A stretch of DNA of 64,000 nucleotides from the NCBI RefSeq assembly GCF_007994075.1, contig NZ_VIWU01000001.1:620001-684000 (forward strand). Direction: 5' to 3'. Position numbers and translations under genes: made by a program. The notes below the pieces were generated by a model. It was given only the letters and a program-made list of their open reading frames with translations, did not search any database and had not been told where the DNA came from. Source of the stretch: Pseudonocardia hierapolitana. GTDB taxonomy: Bacteria > Actinomycetota > Actinomycetes > Mycobacteriales > Pseudonocardiaceae. This document shows, in pieces, positions 8,552-17,406 of this stretch; positions within the stretch are counted from its first letter, which is position 1, and every line of letters starts with the position of its first letter.

Positions 8552-8622
8552 CAGGAGAAGCACTCTCAGGGGATGACCCGGACACCCCGCCGCCGGTCCC
8601 GCTGCTGCGGCCGGCCGACGGG

Positions 8623-9777
8623 TTGCCTCCGGTCGTCGCCGATCGCACCGCGCTCGACCGCACCGCCGCCGCGCTCGCGGGCGGCAGCGGGCCCATTGCC
8701 GTCGACGCCGAACGGGCGTCCGGCTTCCGGTACTCGCAGCGTGCCTACCTCGTCCAGTTGCGGCGCGAGGGCGCGGGCACGGCGCTGATCGACCCGATCC
8801 CGCTCGGCAGCGACCTGGGGTCGCTCGCGCCTGCCCTCACCGGGCCCGAGTGGGTGTTGCACGCGGCGAGCCAGGACCTGCCCTGCCTGGCCGAGGCCGG
8901 GCTCGCACCGACCCGGCTGTTCGACACGGAGCTGGCCGCCCGGCTCGCCGGGTTCCCGCGCGTGGGGCTCGGGCCACTGGTCCAGCAGTTGCTCGGGCTC
9001 TCGCTGGAGAAGGGGCACGGGGCTGCCGACTGGTCGCGTCGCCCGCTGCCGGAGGACTGGCTCGTCTACGCCGCGCTCGACGTGGAGGTGCTCGTCGAGC
9101 TGCGTGACGTCCTCGCCCGGGAGCTGGCCGAGCAGGGCAAGCTCGAGTGGGCGGCCCAGGAGTTCGAGGCCGTCCGCACCGCGCCACCGCCCGCGCCCCG
9201 CGCGGAGCCGTGGCGGCGACTGTCGGGGGTCCACAAGCTGCGCAAGCCGCGGCTGCTCGCCGCCGCCCGCGCGCTGTGGGAGGCCCGCGACCGGCTCGCC
9301 GCCGAGCGGGACATCGCACCGGGGCGGGTGCTGCCGGACAGCGCGATCGTCGCGGCGGCCGCCGCCGAACCCGAGTCGGCGCAGGTGCTCGCCGGCATGC
9401 CGACCTTCCGCGGCCGCGCGCAGCGCCGCCTCACGTCGTACTGGTTCGCGGCGCTCGAGAAGGCGTACACGCTCGACCCCGCCGAGTACCCGCGCGCAGC
9501 CCCGCCCTCCGACGGGCCGCCCCCGGTCTCCCGCTGGACCGACCGCGACCCGGACGCCGCCACCCGCCTCACGGCCGCCCGCGCCGCCGTGGCGGATGTG
9601 GGCGAGCAGTGGAACGTCCCGGTGGAGAACCTGCTCCAGCCCGACCTGCTGCGGCGCTTGTGCTGGGCCCCGCCCGCCGACGGCGACGTCCGCGCCGCCC
9701 TGCGCGCCGGTGGGGCGCGCGAGTGGCAGATCGACCTGCTCGCGGAGCGGCTGGAGAAGGCGCTGGCCGGGCGCTAG
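8623..9777 (+). CDS. rnd: Ribonuclease D (DEDD 3'-5' exoribonuclease with HRDC domain)
   Basis: Processes 3' ends of structured RNA, classically tRNA. The DEDD exonuclease domain shows IAVDAERASGFRYSQRAYLVQL, LHAASQDLPCL and YAALDVEVLVEL; an HRDC-type helical region follows (HKLRKPRLLAAARALWEARDRLA). The only standard start in frame is TTG 8623, but similarity appears to begin upstream (VPLLRPADG at about 8596), so a non-standard start such as CTG 8548, overlapping the regulator stop, is possible. The stop codon TAG is part of a CTAG that was the target of an insertion sequence, so the gene end is formed at the insertion boundary. Confidence 0.88.
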   Translation: MPPVVADRTALDRTAAALAGGSGPIAVDAERASGFRYSQRAYLVQLRREGAGTALIDPIPLGSDLGSLAPALTGPEWVLHAASQDLPCLAEAGLAPTRLFDTELAARLAGFPRVGLGPLVQQLLGLSLEKGHGAADWSRRPLPEDWLVYAALDVEVLVELRDVLARELAEQGKLEWAAQEFEAVRTAPPPAPRAEPWRRLSGVHKLRKPRLLAAARALWEARDRLAAERDIAPGRVLPDSAIVAAAAAEPESAQVLAGMPTFRGRAQRRLTSYWFAALEKAYTLDPAEYPRAAPPSDGPPPVSRWTDRDPDAATRLTAARAAVADVGEQWNVPVENLLQPDLLRRLCWAPPADGDVRAALRAGGAREWQIDLLAERLEKALAGR

Positions 9778-10753
9778 ACGAGTAAGTCCTAACGGCGGGG
9801 TGGCCCGTAGACGTGGCAGGAGGGCGTTCAAGATCAGTTTGTGACGACCGACCTGAACACCCTCCTGACCGCACTGTACGTCAAGATCGACGACTACCTG
9901 GGCCGCCGTACCCGTCCGGGTAGACCACCCAAGCTCTCGGATGCCGAGCTGCTCACTCTGGCCGTGGCACAGGTGTTGCTCGGGGTGCGCTCGGAGGCCC
10001 GCTGGCTGCGGTTCGTCCCCCGTGCGCTGCCCGGCGCGTTCCCCTACCTGCCCGGGCAATCCGGCTACAACAAGCGCCTCCGTGGCGCGTTGTCTCTTAT
10101 CAAGCGGCTAATCCGGGTGTTGGCCACCGACACCGACCTGTGGGACGACCCGGTGTGGATCGTCGACTCGACCCCGGTCGAGTGCGCCCGCTCCCGCCCC
10201 ACCGTGCGCCGCTCGAACCTGGCCGGGTGGGCCGGCTACAGCTACTGCGCCTCGCACTCGCGGTTCTTCTGGGGCCTGCGCCTACACCTGGTGTGCACCC
10301 CGGCCGGGCTGCCGATCACCTGGGCGCTGGCCGACCCGAAACTCGACGAACGGCAGGTGCTGATGGCCGTGCTCGACCACGACCCCACCCTCACCGCCAC
10401 CCGGCTCGGGCTGACGATCATCGCCGACAAGGGATACGCCTCCGCCGAGCTCGACCGCTACCTGGCCGAACGCGGCGCGACGCTGCTGCGCCCCTCGTAC
10501 CGCAACCGCGCCCCCCGCCCCGGAGAACACCTACTCAAACCGATTCGGCAGCTCATCGAGTCGGTCAACGACACCCTCAAGGGCCAGCTCGACCTCGAAC
10601 TGCATGGCGGGCGCAGCATCGATGGCGTCGGCGCCAGGATCGGCCAGCGCCTGCTCGCCCTGACCGCGGCGATCTGGCACAACCGCGCCACCGGCCAGCC
10701 CATCACCCGATCCCTGATCGCTTACGACCACTGATCAATTCGGACTTACTCGT
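9778..10753 (+). mobile_element. IS982-family insertion sequence
   Basis: A 976-bp element with perfect 12-bp terminal inverted repeats ACGAGTAAGTCC (9778-9789 and 10742-10753), carrying one transposase. It is flanked by CTAG on both sides (9774-9777 and 10754-10757). The left CTAG contains the rnd stop codon. The right CTAG is shared with the next insertion sequence. Confidence 0.85.
9841..10734 (+). CDS. IS982-family transposase
   Basis: 297 residues, apparently complete. DDE residues are visible: Asp in WIVDSTPVECARS (about residue 104), Asp in IIADKGYASAEL (about 197) and Glu in QLIESVNDTLKG (about 240). The N-terminal RPPKLSDAELLTLAVAQVLLGVRSEARWLRF is typical of the family. GTG 9841 is 63 bases inside the left end of the element. 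The intact frame and clean ends suggest a recent insertion. Confidence 0.9.
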   Translation: MTTDLNTLLTALYVKIDDYLGRRTRPGRPPKLSDAELLTLAVAQVLLGVRSEARWLRFVPRALPGAFPYLPGQSGYNKRLRGALSLIKRLIRVLATDTDLWDDPVWIVDSTPVECARSRPTVRRSNLAGWAGYSYCASHSRFFWGLRLHLVCTPAGLPITWALADPKLDERQVLMAVLDHDPTLTATRLGLTIIADKGYASAELDRYLAERGATLLRPSYRNRAPRPGEHLLKPIRQLIESVNDTLKGQLDLELHGGRSIDGVGARIGQRLLALTAAIWHNRATGQPITRSLIAYDH

Positions 10754-10757
10754 CTAG

Positions 10758-11775
10758 CGCCTGTTTAGAAAGTGGATCTTCGTCGTCGGCCAGCGCGTGT
10801 CGGTCGGCGGAGATGAGTGAGGCCTCCGGTAGATGGATCAACGACCAAGAAGACCATCACCACCGGAGACCTCGTGGGGACCGTACCCGCGGGTGCCCGT
10901 CATGACCTCACCGACGCGCAGTGGCAGCTGCTTGCACCCCTGCTACCTGCGGTGAGTGGGCGTGGGCGGCCCCGAACGTGGACCAGACGACAGTTGATCG
11001 ACGGGATCCGGTGGCGGACCCGTGCCGGCACACCGTGGCGGGACATACCCGAGCGGTACGGGTCCTGGCAGTCGGTCTACGGCCTGTTCCGGGCCTGGCA
11101 ACGTGACGGCATCTGGACCCGGATCATGGAACGCCTGCAGCAACTCGGTGACGAGGCTGGCCTGATCTGCTGGGACGTGTCGGTGGACTCCACGATCGTG
11201 CGGGCGCACCAGCACGCCGCGGGCGCCCGCCAAGACCCGGCCGGTCAAGTCGAACCACCCGGTGATGAGCCGGCCGACCACGCACTCGGCCGGTCCCGTG
11301 GCGGATGGACCACAAAGCTGCATCTGGCTTCTGAGCAGGGGCGTAAGCCGCTGTCGATGCTGCTCACCGCCGGGCATCGAGGAGACAGCCCGCAGTTCGT
11401 GCCGGTCCTGGAACGCATCCGGGTCCTGCGGCCCGGGCAGGGGCGGCCCCGGACCCGACCGGACCGGGTACTGGCCGACAAGGCCTACTCATCCTGGGCC
11501 AACCGCGCCTACCTACGCCGACGCGGTATCCGCGCGACTATCCCGATCAAGCGCGACCAGCAGGCCCACCGGCGTAAGCGTGGATCACGTGGTGGACGGC
11601 CTCCACGGTTCGACCCCGACATCTACCGCCAGCGGCATGCCGTTGAGTGCAGCATCAACCTGCACAAACAGCACCGAGGGTTCGCCACCCGCTACGACAA
11701 GCTCGCCCTGCGCTTCGAAGCCACCACCCAGATCGTAGAGATCAACATCTGGCTCCGCCGATTAGTAAACACGCG
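10758..11775 (+). mobile_element. IS5-family insertion sequence abutting the IS982 element
   Basis: A 1018-bp element with imperfect terminal repeats CGCCTGTTTA / CGCGTGTTTA (10758-10767 and 11766-11775, inverted), bounded by CTAG at 10754-10757 and 11776-11779. CTAG looks like its target duplication. It follows the IS982 element with only the CTAG between them. Confidence 0.8.
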
Positions 11776-11779
11776 CTAG
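10817..11779 (+). CDS. IS5-family transposase
   Basis: 320 residues with an N-terminal DUF4096-like region (HDLTDAQWQLLAPLLP, RQLIDGIRWRTRAGTPWRDIPERYGSW) and a DDE catalytic domain: Asp in DVSVDSTIVRAHQH, Asp in VLADKAYSS, and the YREK-type end HAVECSINLHKQHRGFATRYDK. The stop codon TAG is not in the element itself but in the flanking CTAG at 11776-11779, so the target sequence supplies termination. GTG 10874 (MGTVPAGARHDL) is an alternative start. No frameshift is visible. Confidence 0.88.
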   Translation: MRPPVDGSTTKKTITTGDLVGTVPAGARHDLTDAQWQLLAPLLPAVSGRGRPRTWTRRQLIDGIRWRTRAGTPWRDIPERYGSWQSVYGLFRAWQRDGIWTRIMERLQQLGDEAGLICWDVSVDSTIVRAHQHAAGARQDPAGQVEPPGDEPADHALGRSRGGWTTKLHLASEQGRKPLSMLLTAGHRGDSPQFVPVLERIRVLRPGQGRPRTRPDRVLADKAYSSWANRAYLRRRGIRATIPIKRDQQAHRRKRGSRGGRPPRFDPDIYRQRHAVECSINLHKQHRGFATRYDKLALRFEATTQIVEINIWLRRLVNTR

Positions 11780-11869
11780 TGCACTACGGGGCGCGTCCCG
11801 TTTCGGCCGGCACACCCCTTCGTGGCCGACGCGCCTGGTCGACGGGCAGCGCGAGCCGGCACGGGTGCG

Positions 11870-13093
11870 TCAGCGGACGGGGAGCTCCACGGTCACCGTC
11901 AGGCCTCCCCCGCGCACCGGCTCGGCCCACACGCGCCCGCCATGGGCCTGCACGACCGCGCGGACGATCGAGAGCCCCAGCCCCGAGCCCGGGGTGTCGG
12001 CGGTGCGGGCCACGGGGCCGCGGCGGAAGGGCTCGAACAGCTCCGCGACGCGGTCGCCCGGGATCTCCGCACCGCTGGAGGAGACCTGCAGCCGGGCCAG
12101 CCCGTCGGCCGTGCCCGTGCAGACCTCGAGCCAGCCGCCTGCCACGTTGTGCCGCACCGCGTTCTCGACGAGGTTGCCCGCGACGCGTTCGAGCAGCACC
12201 GGGTCGCCGCGGGTCGGGGCCGCCGCGGTCTTGACCTGGATCCGCAGGCCGCGCCGGCCTGCCTCCGCGCGCACGGCGGCGAGCGCAGGCACCACGACCT
12301 CGGCGAGGTCCACCGGGCTCACCTCGTTGAGCTCGGCGCTCTCGGTGCGGGCGAGCAGCAGCAGGCCGGCGATGAGGTCGTCGGCGCGGCGCGTGGCCTC
12401 GCGCACGACGCCGGCCATCCGGCGCAGCTCCTCGGCGTCGGCATCGGGGTCGGAGAGGGTGACGTCCACCTCCGTGCGCAGCACCGAGAGCGGCGTGCGC
12501 AGCTCGTGGCTGGCGTTGGCGACGAACCGGCGCTGCGCGTCGAACGCGGCCTGCAGCCGGTCGAGCATCGCGTCGAAGCCCGCGGCCAGCTCGGCGACCT
12601 CGCCACGGGCGTCCTGCAGGCCGGTGCGGGTGTCGAGGGACTCGACGGTGAGGCGCCGCGCCGTGGCCGTCACGGCGTGCAGCGGGCCGAGCACCCTGCC
12701 GACGAGCACCCACGACACCACCGCGGCAGCGGCCACCACCAGCGGGAACGCGATCAGGCCCGCGCGCAGCACGTCGGCGCGGGCGGCCGCACCGATGGCG
12801 TCGTTGAGCCGCTCGGCCGGCACGGTGACGTTGCCGACGCGCACCGTGGTGCCCGGCGGGAGCGACGGCACGCTGCGCGCCACACCACCGACGAGCAGCC
12901 AGCCGAGCCACAGCAGGAGGGCGCTGACGAGTGCGACAACGGCCGTGCAGACGAGGGTGAGCCGCGGCCGCAGGCCCGCCCCGCGGCGCCGGGGAGGCAC
13001 CCGGGCGAGCTCCGGTGGCGGTGGCGCCGGTGGGACCACCTGCTGGGGCGGCCGGCCCGCGGTGCGGGTCGGGGACGGCGCGGGCTCGGCCAC
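11870..13093 (-). CDS. Sensor histidine kinase (OmpR-system type)
   Basis: Membrane sensor kinase of 407 residues. A Pro-rich cytoplasmic head is followed by TM1 (LTLVCTAVVALVSALLLWLG), a short extracytoplasmic loop of about 45 residues, TM2 (LIAFPLVVAAAAVVSWVLV), HAMP, HisKA with phosphoacceptor His in NASHELRTPLSVL, and a HATPase domain with N box ENAVRHN and G2 box GSGLGLSIV. The G1 box is odd: VSSSGAEIPGD instead of the usual D/N-x-G-x-G-I, so the nucleotide-contacting Asp is absent and activity could be reduced. GTG 13093 has GGAGGAGG upstream and follows the response-regulator stop by 20 bases. Confidence 0.88.
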   Translation of the reverse strand: MAEPAPSPTRTAGRPPQQVVPPAPPPPELARVPPRRRGAGLRPRLTLVCTAVVALVSALLLWLGWLLVGGVARSVPSLPPGTTVRVGNVTVPAERLNDAIGAAARADVLRAGLIAFPLVVAAAAVVSWVLVGRVLGPLHAVTATARRLTVESLDTRTGLQDARGEVAELAAGFDAMLDRLQAAFDAQRRFVANASHELRTPLSVLRTEVDVTLSDPDADAEELRRMAGVVREATRRADDLIAGLLLLARTESAELNEVSPVDLAEVVVPALAAVRAEAGRRGLRIQVKTAAAPTRGDPVLLERVAGNLVENAVRHNVAGGWLEVCTGTADGLARLQVSSSGAEIPGDRVAELFEPFRRGPVARTADTPGSGLGLSIVRAVVQAHGGRVWAEPVRGGGLTVTVELPVR

Positions 13094-13113
13094 GGTCGGC
13101 GTCCCTCCTCCGC

Positions 13114-13779
13114 CTATCCTGCCGCGGGTACCCGGTAGCCGGCGCCGACCACGGTCTCGATGACGCCGGGATCGCCGAGCTTCTTGCGCAGGGTCATCAC
13201 GGTGACCCGCACGGTGGTGGTGAACGGGTCGGCGTTCTCGTCCCAGACCCGCTCCAGGAGCTCCTCGCTGCTCACCACGGCGCCGCCGGCGGCCATCAGG
13301 ACCTCCAGCACCCCGAACTCCTTGCGGGTGAGCTCGACGGGCCGATCCGCGCGGTGCACGGTGCGCCGCGCCGGGTCGAGCGCGACGTCGCCCGCCACGA
13401 GCAGCGGCGGCACCGCCGGGGTGGCCCTGCGCCCGAGCGCCCGGCAGCGCGCCACGAGCTCGGGGAAGTCGAACGGCTTGGCGAGGTAGTCGTCCGCGCC
13501 CCGGGAGAGGCCGTCGACCTTGTCGGCGAGCGTGCCACTGGCCGTCAACATCAGCACCCGCGTGGTGGACCCGGACTTGACGATCTCGTCGCACAGCCGG
13601 TCGCCGGACATGCCCGGCAGGTCCCGGTCCAGCACCACCACGTCGTAGCGGGTGATCACCGCCTTCTCGTGGCCGCTGTCGCCGTCGTAGGCGACGTCGA
13701 CGGCCATGCCTTCCCTACGCAGGCCGCGCGCCACTGCGTCGGCCAGCGCCCGCTCGTCCTCGACGACCAGAACCCGCAT
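13114..13779 (-). CDS. OmpR/PhoB-type response regulator
   Basis: 221 residues: receiver domain (EDE at the start, phosphoacceptor Asp in VVVLDRDLPGMSG, Lys in DDYLAKPFDF) and a winged-helix DNA-binding domain (VELTRKEFGVLEVLM...TVRVTVMTLRKKLGDPGVIETVVGAGYRV). Its ATG overlaps the dxs stop by one base (TGATG), so it is co-translated with dxs, and the cognate kinase follows 20 bases downstream. Linkage of a two-component system to an isoprenoid gene is unusual, but the target genes cannot be read from sequence. Confidence 0.92.
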   Translation of the reverse strand: MRVLVVEDERALADAVARGLRREGMAVDVAYDGDSGHEKAVITRYDVVVLDRDLPGMSGDRLCDEIVKSGSTTRVLMLTASGTLADKVDGLSRGADDYLAKPFDFPELVARCRALGRRATPAVPPLLVAGDVALDPARRTVHRADRPVELTRKEFGVLEVLMAAGGAVVSSEELLERVWDENADPFTTTVRVTVMTLRKKLGDPGVIETVVGAGYRVPAAG

Positions 13780-15707
13780 CAGCGAGCCTCCTCCGACGGA
13801 GCGGGCTCCTCCGATATCGACGCGGCCCCGGCCGGCAGCGCGGCCGCCCACTCGGTGACGCGGCGAGCCACGTCCTGCGCGGTGAGCCCGGCTGCGTGCA
13901 GGACGTCGGACCGGCTGCCGTGGTCGAGGAACCGCTGCGGGAGCGCGAGGTCGCGCAGCGGGACGTCGCACCCCGCGTCGCGCAGGACCGCCGCGAGCGC
14001 GGAACCGAAACCGCCGTGGCGGCCGCAGTCGCTGACGGTGACGACGAGGCGGTGTGAGCGGGCGAGGTCGACGAGCACCTCGGGGACCGGCAGCACCCAC
14101 CGCGGGTCGACCACGGTGACAGCCACGCCCTGCTGCTCCAGCCTCCGTGCGGCGGCGACCCCGAGCTCCCCGAACGCGCCCGCGCACACCAGCAGCACCG
14201 AGGCCTCGTCGGCGTCCGACTCGTGCAGCACGTCGACGCCCTGCACGCGACGCAGAGCGGGCACCGACTCGATGACCGCACCCTTGGGGAAGCGGATCGC
14301 GGTGGGCCCGTCCTCGACCGCGACGGCCTCGGCCAGCTCCTCGCGCAGCGTGGCGGCGTCGCGCGGGGCGGCCACCCGCATCCCGGGCACGATGCCGAGC
14401 AGGGACAGGTCCCACATCCCGTTGTGCGACGGCCCGTCGTTGCCGGTGACGCCGGCGCGGTCCAGCACGAGCGTGACGCCCTTGCCGTGCAGGGCCACGT
14501 CCATCAGGAGCTGGTCGAAGGCCCGGTTGAGGAACGTCGAGTAGACGGCGACCACCGGGTGCAGCCCGCTCATCGCGAGGCCGGCGGCGGAGGTCAGCGC
14601 GTGCTGCTCGGCGATGCCGACGTCGATGCAGCGCTCGGGGAACGCCCGCGCGAACGGGGCGAGGCCGGTGGGGCCGAGCATCGCCGCGGTGATCGCGACG
14701 ATGTCGGGCCTCTCGGCCCCGAGCGCCACGAGGGCTTGCGAGAAGACGCTCGTCCAGCCCACGGACGGCGGCCCGGTCGGGAGCCCGGTCTCCGGGTCGA
14801 ACGCGGGCGGGCTGTGCATCTGCTCGGCCTCGTCGTTCTCGGCGGGCGGGTAGCCGCGCCCCTTCTGCGTGACGGCGTGCACGATGACCGGCCCGCCGAA
14901 GTGCCGGGCGCGCCGCAGTGCGGACTCCATCGCCGCGATGTCGTGCCCGTCGACCGGTCCGAAGTACTTCAGCCCCAGGTCGGAGAACAGCGCCTGAGGG
15001 CTCAGGGCGTCCTTGACGCCCGCCTTGAGCGCATGCAGCCCGGCGTAGATCGGCGCACCCACCACGGGGGTGCGCGACAGCGCCTGCTTGCCTGCCTCCA
15101 GCACGCGCTCGTAGCCGGGCTGCAGCCGGAGCGTGGCGAGGCGGTCGGCGAGGCCGCCGATCGTGGGGGCGTAGGAACGGCCGTTGTCGTTGACGACGAT
15201 GACGACGTTGCGGTCCTTGCCCGCGGCGATGTTGTTGAGCGCCTCCCAGGCCATCCCCCCGGTGAGCGCACCGTCGCCGATCACCGCGACGACGTGGCGC
15301 TCCTGGCCGGTGAGCGCGTAGCCGCGGGCCAGACCGTCGGCCCAGGACAGCGACGTGGAAGCGTGGCTGTTCTCGACGTGGTCGTGCTCGCTCTCCGCCC
15401 GGCACGGGTAGCCCGACAGGCCCCCGGTCTTCTTGAGCGCCTCCCAGCCGTCGTGGCGGCCGGTGAGCATCTTGTGGACGTACGCCTGGTGGCCGGTGTC
15501 CCAGATCAACGAGTCGCGCGGCGAGTCGAAGACCCGGTGCAGCGCGATGGTCAGCTCGACGACGCCGAGGTTGGGGCCGAGGTGGCCGCCGGTGCGCGAC
15601 ACCGATGCCACGAGCTCCTCGCGGATCTCGGCGGCCAGCGCCGGGAGCTCGTCGGCTCCGAGCCTTTTCAGGTCGGCCGGGCCACGGACGGATCGCAACA
15701 CGGTCAC
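13779..15707 (-). CDS. dxs: 1-deoxy-D-xylulose-5-phosphate synthase
   Basis: Thiamine-diphosphate enzyme that condenses pyruvate and glyceraldehyde-3-phosphate, the first step of the MEP isoprenoid route. The 642-residue product has [16 protein letters not shown] and [13 protein letters not shown] at the N-terminus, the ThDP motif [16 protein letters not shown] near residue 155, YFGPVDGHD, the transketolase pyrimidine-domain block [17 protein letters not shown] near 365, and [15 protein letters not shown]. It is the first gene of a dxs-regulator-kinase operon. A 246-base gap separates it from the first diguanylate cyclase; I see no gene in it. Confidence 0.97.
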   Translation of the reverse strand: MTVLRSVRGPADLKRLGADELPALAAEIREELVASVSRTGGHLGPNLGVVELTIALHRVFDSPRDSLIWDTGHQAYVHKMLTGRHDGWEALKKTGGLSGYPCRAESEHDHVENSHASTSLSWADGLARGYALTGQERHVVAVIGDGALTGGMAWEALNNIAAGKDRNVVIVVNDNGRSYAPTIGGLADRLATLRLQPGYERVLEAGKQALSRTPVVGAPIYAGLHALKAGVKDALSPQALFSDLGLKYFGPVDGHDIAAMESALRRARHFGGPVIVHAVTQKGRGYPPAENDEAEQMHSPPAFDPETGLPTGPPSVGWTSVFSQALVALGAERPDIVAITAAMLGPTGLAPFARAFPERCIDVGIAEQHALTSAAGLAMSGLHPVVAVYSTFLNRAFDQLLMDVALHGKGVTLVLDRAGVTGNDGPSHNGMWDLSLLGIVPGMRVAAPRDAATLREELAEAVAVEDGPTAIRFPKGAVIESVPALRRVQGVDVLHESDADEASVLLVCAGAFGELGVAAARRLEQQGVAVTVVDPRWVLPVPEVLVDLARSHRLVVTVSDCGRHGGFGSALAAVLRDAGCDVPLRDLALPQRFLDHGSRSDVLHAAGLTAQDVARRVTEWAAALPAGAASISEEPAPSEEAR

Positions 15708-15953
15708 CGGGCCAGCTTACGGAAGGTCGCGGATCTCGCGCGTCCGCACGGCCCGGGCGGCGATCGTTGCGAGGTCGCGCCGCGTGGCCCTCGATGGGGC
15801 GATCCGGCGGATCTGGGATGGATCATGGCGAATCGATCGTTCCGAAATCCGGGTTGGCGCCCTGACGAGTGCGCTCGGGCGAACCTCGGACCGAGGCCTA
15901 CCCGGAGGCCCGCGCAGGCGCACGGAGGTCCACCAGGCGCTCCGCCAGGACCG

Positions 15954-17288
15954 CTAGCCCGCTGCCGTCCGCGGAGCCGGGATCTGCACCGGGCCCGCGA
16001 TCCGCACCAGGTTGCGCCCGCCGCGCTTGGCCGCGTACAGGTTGGCGTCGGCGACCTTGAGCACCTGGTCGAGCGTGGCTCCGTCGGCCGGCACGGAGGC
16101 GCCGCCCACCGAGACGCTCAGGCCCGCGATCGTGAGGTTGCCGTCGGGCGTGCAGACCGGGACGTCGAGCTCCGCCACGAGCCGCCGCAGCCGTTCGGCC
16201 ACCGAACGCACCTCCGCGCGGCCGAGCGCCCCTGGCGGCAGGTCCGCCAGCAGCACCACGAACTCCTCACCGCCGAACCGGCCGACGAGGTCGCCGTCGC
16301 GCACACCCTCGCGCAGCTCGCGGGCGACGGCGGCCAGGACGTCGTCGCCCGCGAGGTGCCCGTGGGCGTCGTTGACCAGCTTGAAATGGTCCAGGTCGAG
16401 GATCAGCACGGCGGCCGTGCCCCGCGCGCGCTGGGCCCGGCGCAGCGCGCGGGCCGCCTCCGCCTGCCATGCGGCCGAGTTGAGCAGCCCGGTCTTCGAG
16501 TCGGTGCTGGCCGCCTCTTCGAGGTGGCGCACCAGCACCGCGCGGTGCAGCACGAGGATCGGTGGCAGCACGAGCGCCACGAGCCAGGGCGTCGACCCGA
16601 TCGCGACGGCGGCGAGCCCACCCATGCAGAGCGTGGCCACCTCGAGCGCGTTGTCGTCGAGGCGCCCGACGAGGGCGCGCAGGCCGGGCCACTCGCTGGT
16701 GAGGGCGATGACCGCGGCGACGAGGAGCGTGTTGACCACGACGTAGAGCAGCACGGCCAGCGCGATCCCGGCGACGCCCGCGACGTCGTCCGGGGTGGCC
16801 GGCAGCCCGCCCGCCTGTTCGACGGCGGCGTGCGCCGCGCCTGCGGCGAGCACCACGGTGGCGGTCGTGTAGACGTGGCGGTGCAACGACACCTTCGCGG
16901 GCCGCCACACCCGCCGCCACAGGTGCAGGTACACGACCGCGATCACCGCCGCCGCGAGCGCGGGCGGCAGCAGGAGGGCGGCGGCGAACGTCCAGACCGA
17001 ACTCAGGTCGAAGTACGAGGTCTCGGCAGCCCGCCGCCTGATCCGCTCGATCCCGGTGGCGAGCTCGGTGTGCACCACGCTGAGCAACGTCAGGAACGCG
17101 GCCAGCGCGAGTGCCTCACCGGTGAACGTGGCCCCGTCCGGCGTGGCGAGGTGGGTCATCACAGAGGCGATCGCTCCCGCCTCGACGGCGAGCACCAGCG
17201 CCACTGCCCTCGCCGGCAGCCGCCACAACTCCCAACCGGCAGGATCGGGTCGGCCTGCCGGGCTGTGCGAGTGTGCCGGCTCCTCCAC
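15954..17288 (-). CDS. Membrane diguanylate cyclase 1 (GGDEF)
   Basis: Makes cyclic di-GMP from two GTP. The 444-residue protein has an N-terminal membrane domain of about six to seven helices (residues 25-260) with a conserved block DLSSVWTFAAALLLPPALAA, then a GGDEF domain with the active motif GGEEF near 339 and an inhibitory I-site RDGD five residues before it, so it should be catalytically active and feedback-controlled. It is one of four paralogs in 6.2 kb sharing the same membrane domain, which probably senses a membrane-accessible signal. A TGACA-17-TAGCCT promoter lies about 45 bases upstream. No EAL phosphodiesterase is nearby. Confidence 0.93.
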   Translation of the reverse strand: MEEPAHSHSPAGRPDPAGWELWRLPARAVALVLAVEAGAIASVMTHLATPDGATFTGEALALAAFLTLLSVVHTELATGIERIRRRAAETSYFDLSSVWTFAAALLLPPALAAAVIAVVYLHLWRRVWRPAKVSLHRHVYTTATVVLAAGAAHAAVEQAGGLPATPDDVAGVAGIALAVLLYVVVNTLLVAAVIALTSEWPGLRALVGRLDDNALEVATLCMGGLAAVAIGSTPWLVALVLPPILVLHRAVLVRHLEEAASTDSKTGLLNSAAWQAEAARALRRAQRARGTAAVLILDLDHFKLVNDAHGHLAGDDVLAAVARELREGVRDGDLVGRFGGEEFVVLLADLPPGALGRAEVRSVAERLRRLVAELDVPVCTPDGNLTIAGLSVSVGGASVPADGATLDQVLKVADANLYAAKRGGRNLVRIAGPVQIPAPRTAAG

Positions 17289-17332
17289 GCTCGCCCCCTC
17301 CCCTTGCCGCGACCGCCAGGTGCCTCACGGCG

Positions 17333-17361
17333 AGGCTAGTGACGCGGGAACGGCATGTCAG
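17333..17361 (-). promoter_or_regulatory. Promoter of diguanylate cyclase 1
   Basis: Minus strand: CTGACA (17361-17356), 17-bp spacer ending in CAC, TAGCCT (17338-17333). The predicted RNA start is about 38 bases before the ATG at 17288. The same architecture precedes cyclases 2 and 4. Confidence 0.6.
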
Positions 17362-17406
17362 GAGGACTGTGATCGCACATGGGGGTGGTCCTCCGCGACC
17401 GGTCCG

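Noticed and set aside
15825..15870. Plus-strand ATG giving MANRSFRNPGW before cyclase 1, reminiscent of the MRN..W peptides
   Set aside because: No Shine-Dalgarno sequence, no stop after the Trp (the frame continues), and no second copy.
14223..17339. A 1038-codon plus-strand open frame opposite dxs and cyclase 1
   Set aside because: Antisense shadow of GC-rich coding sequence; its Arg/Gly/His-rich composition matches no protein family, while the opposite strand encodes conserved enzymes.
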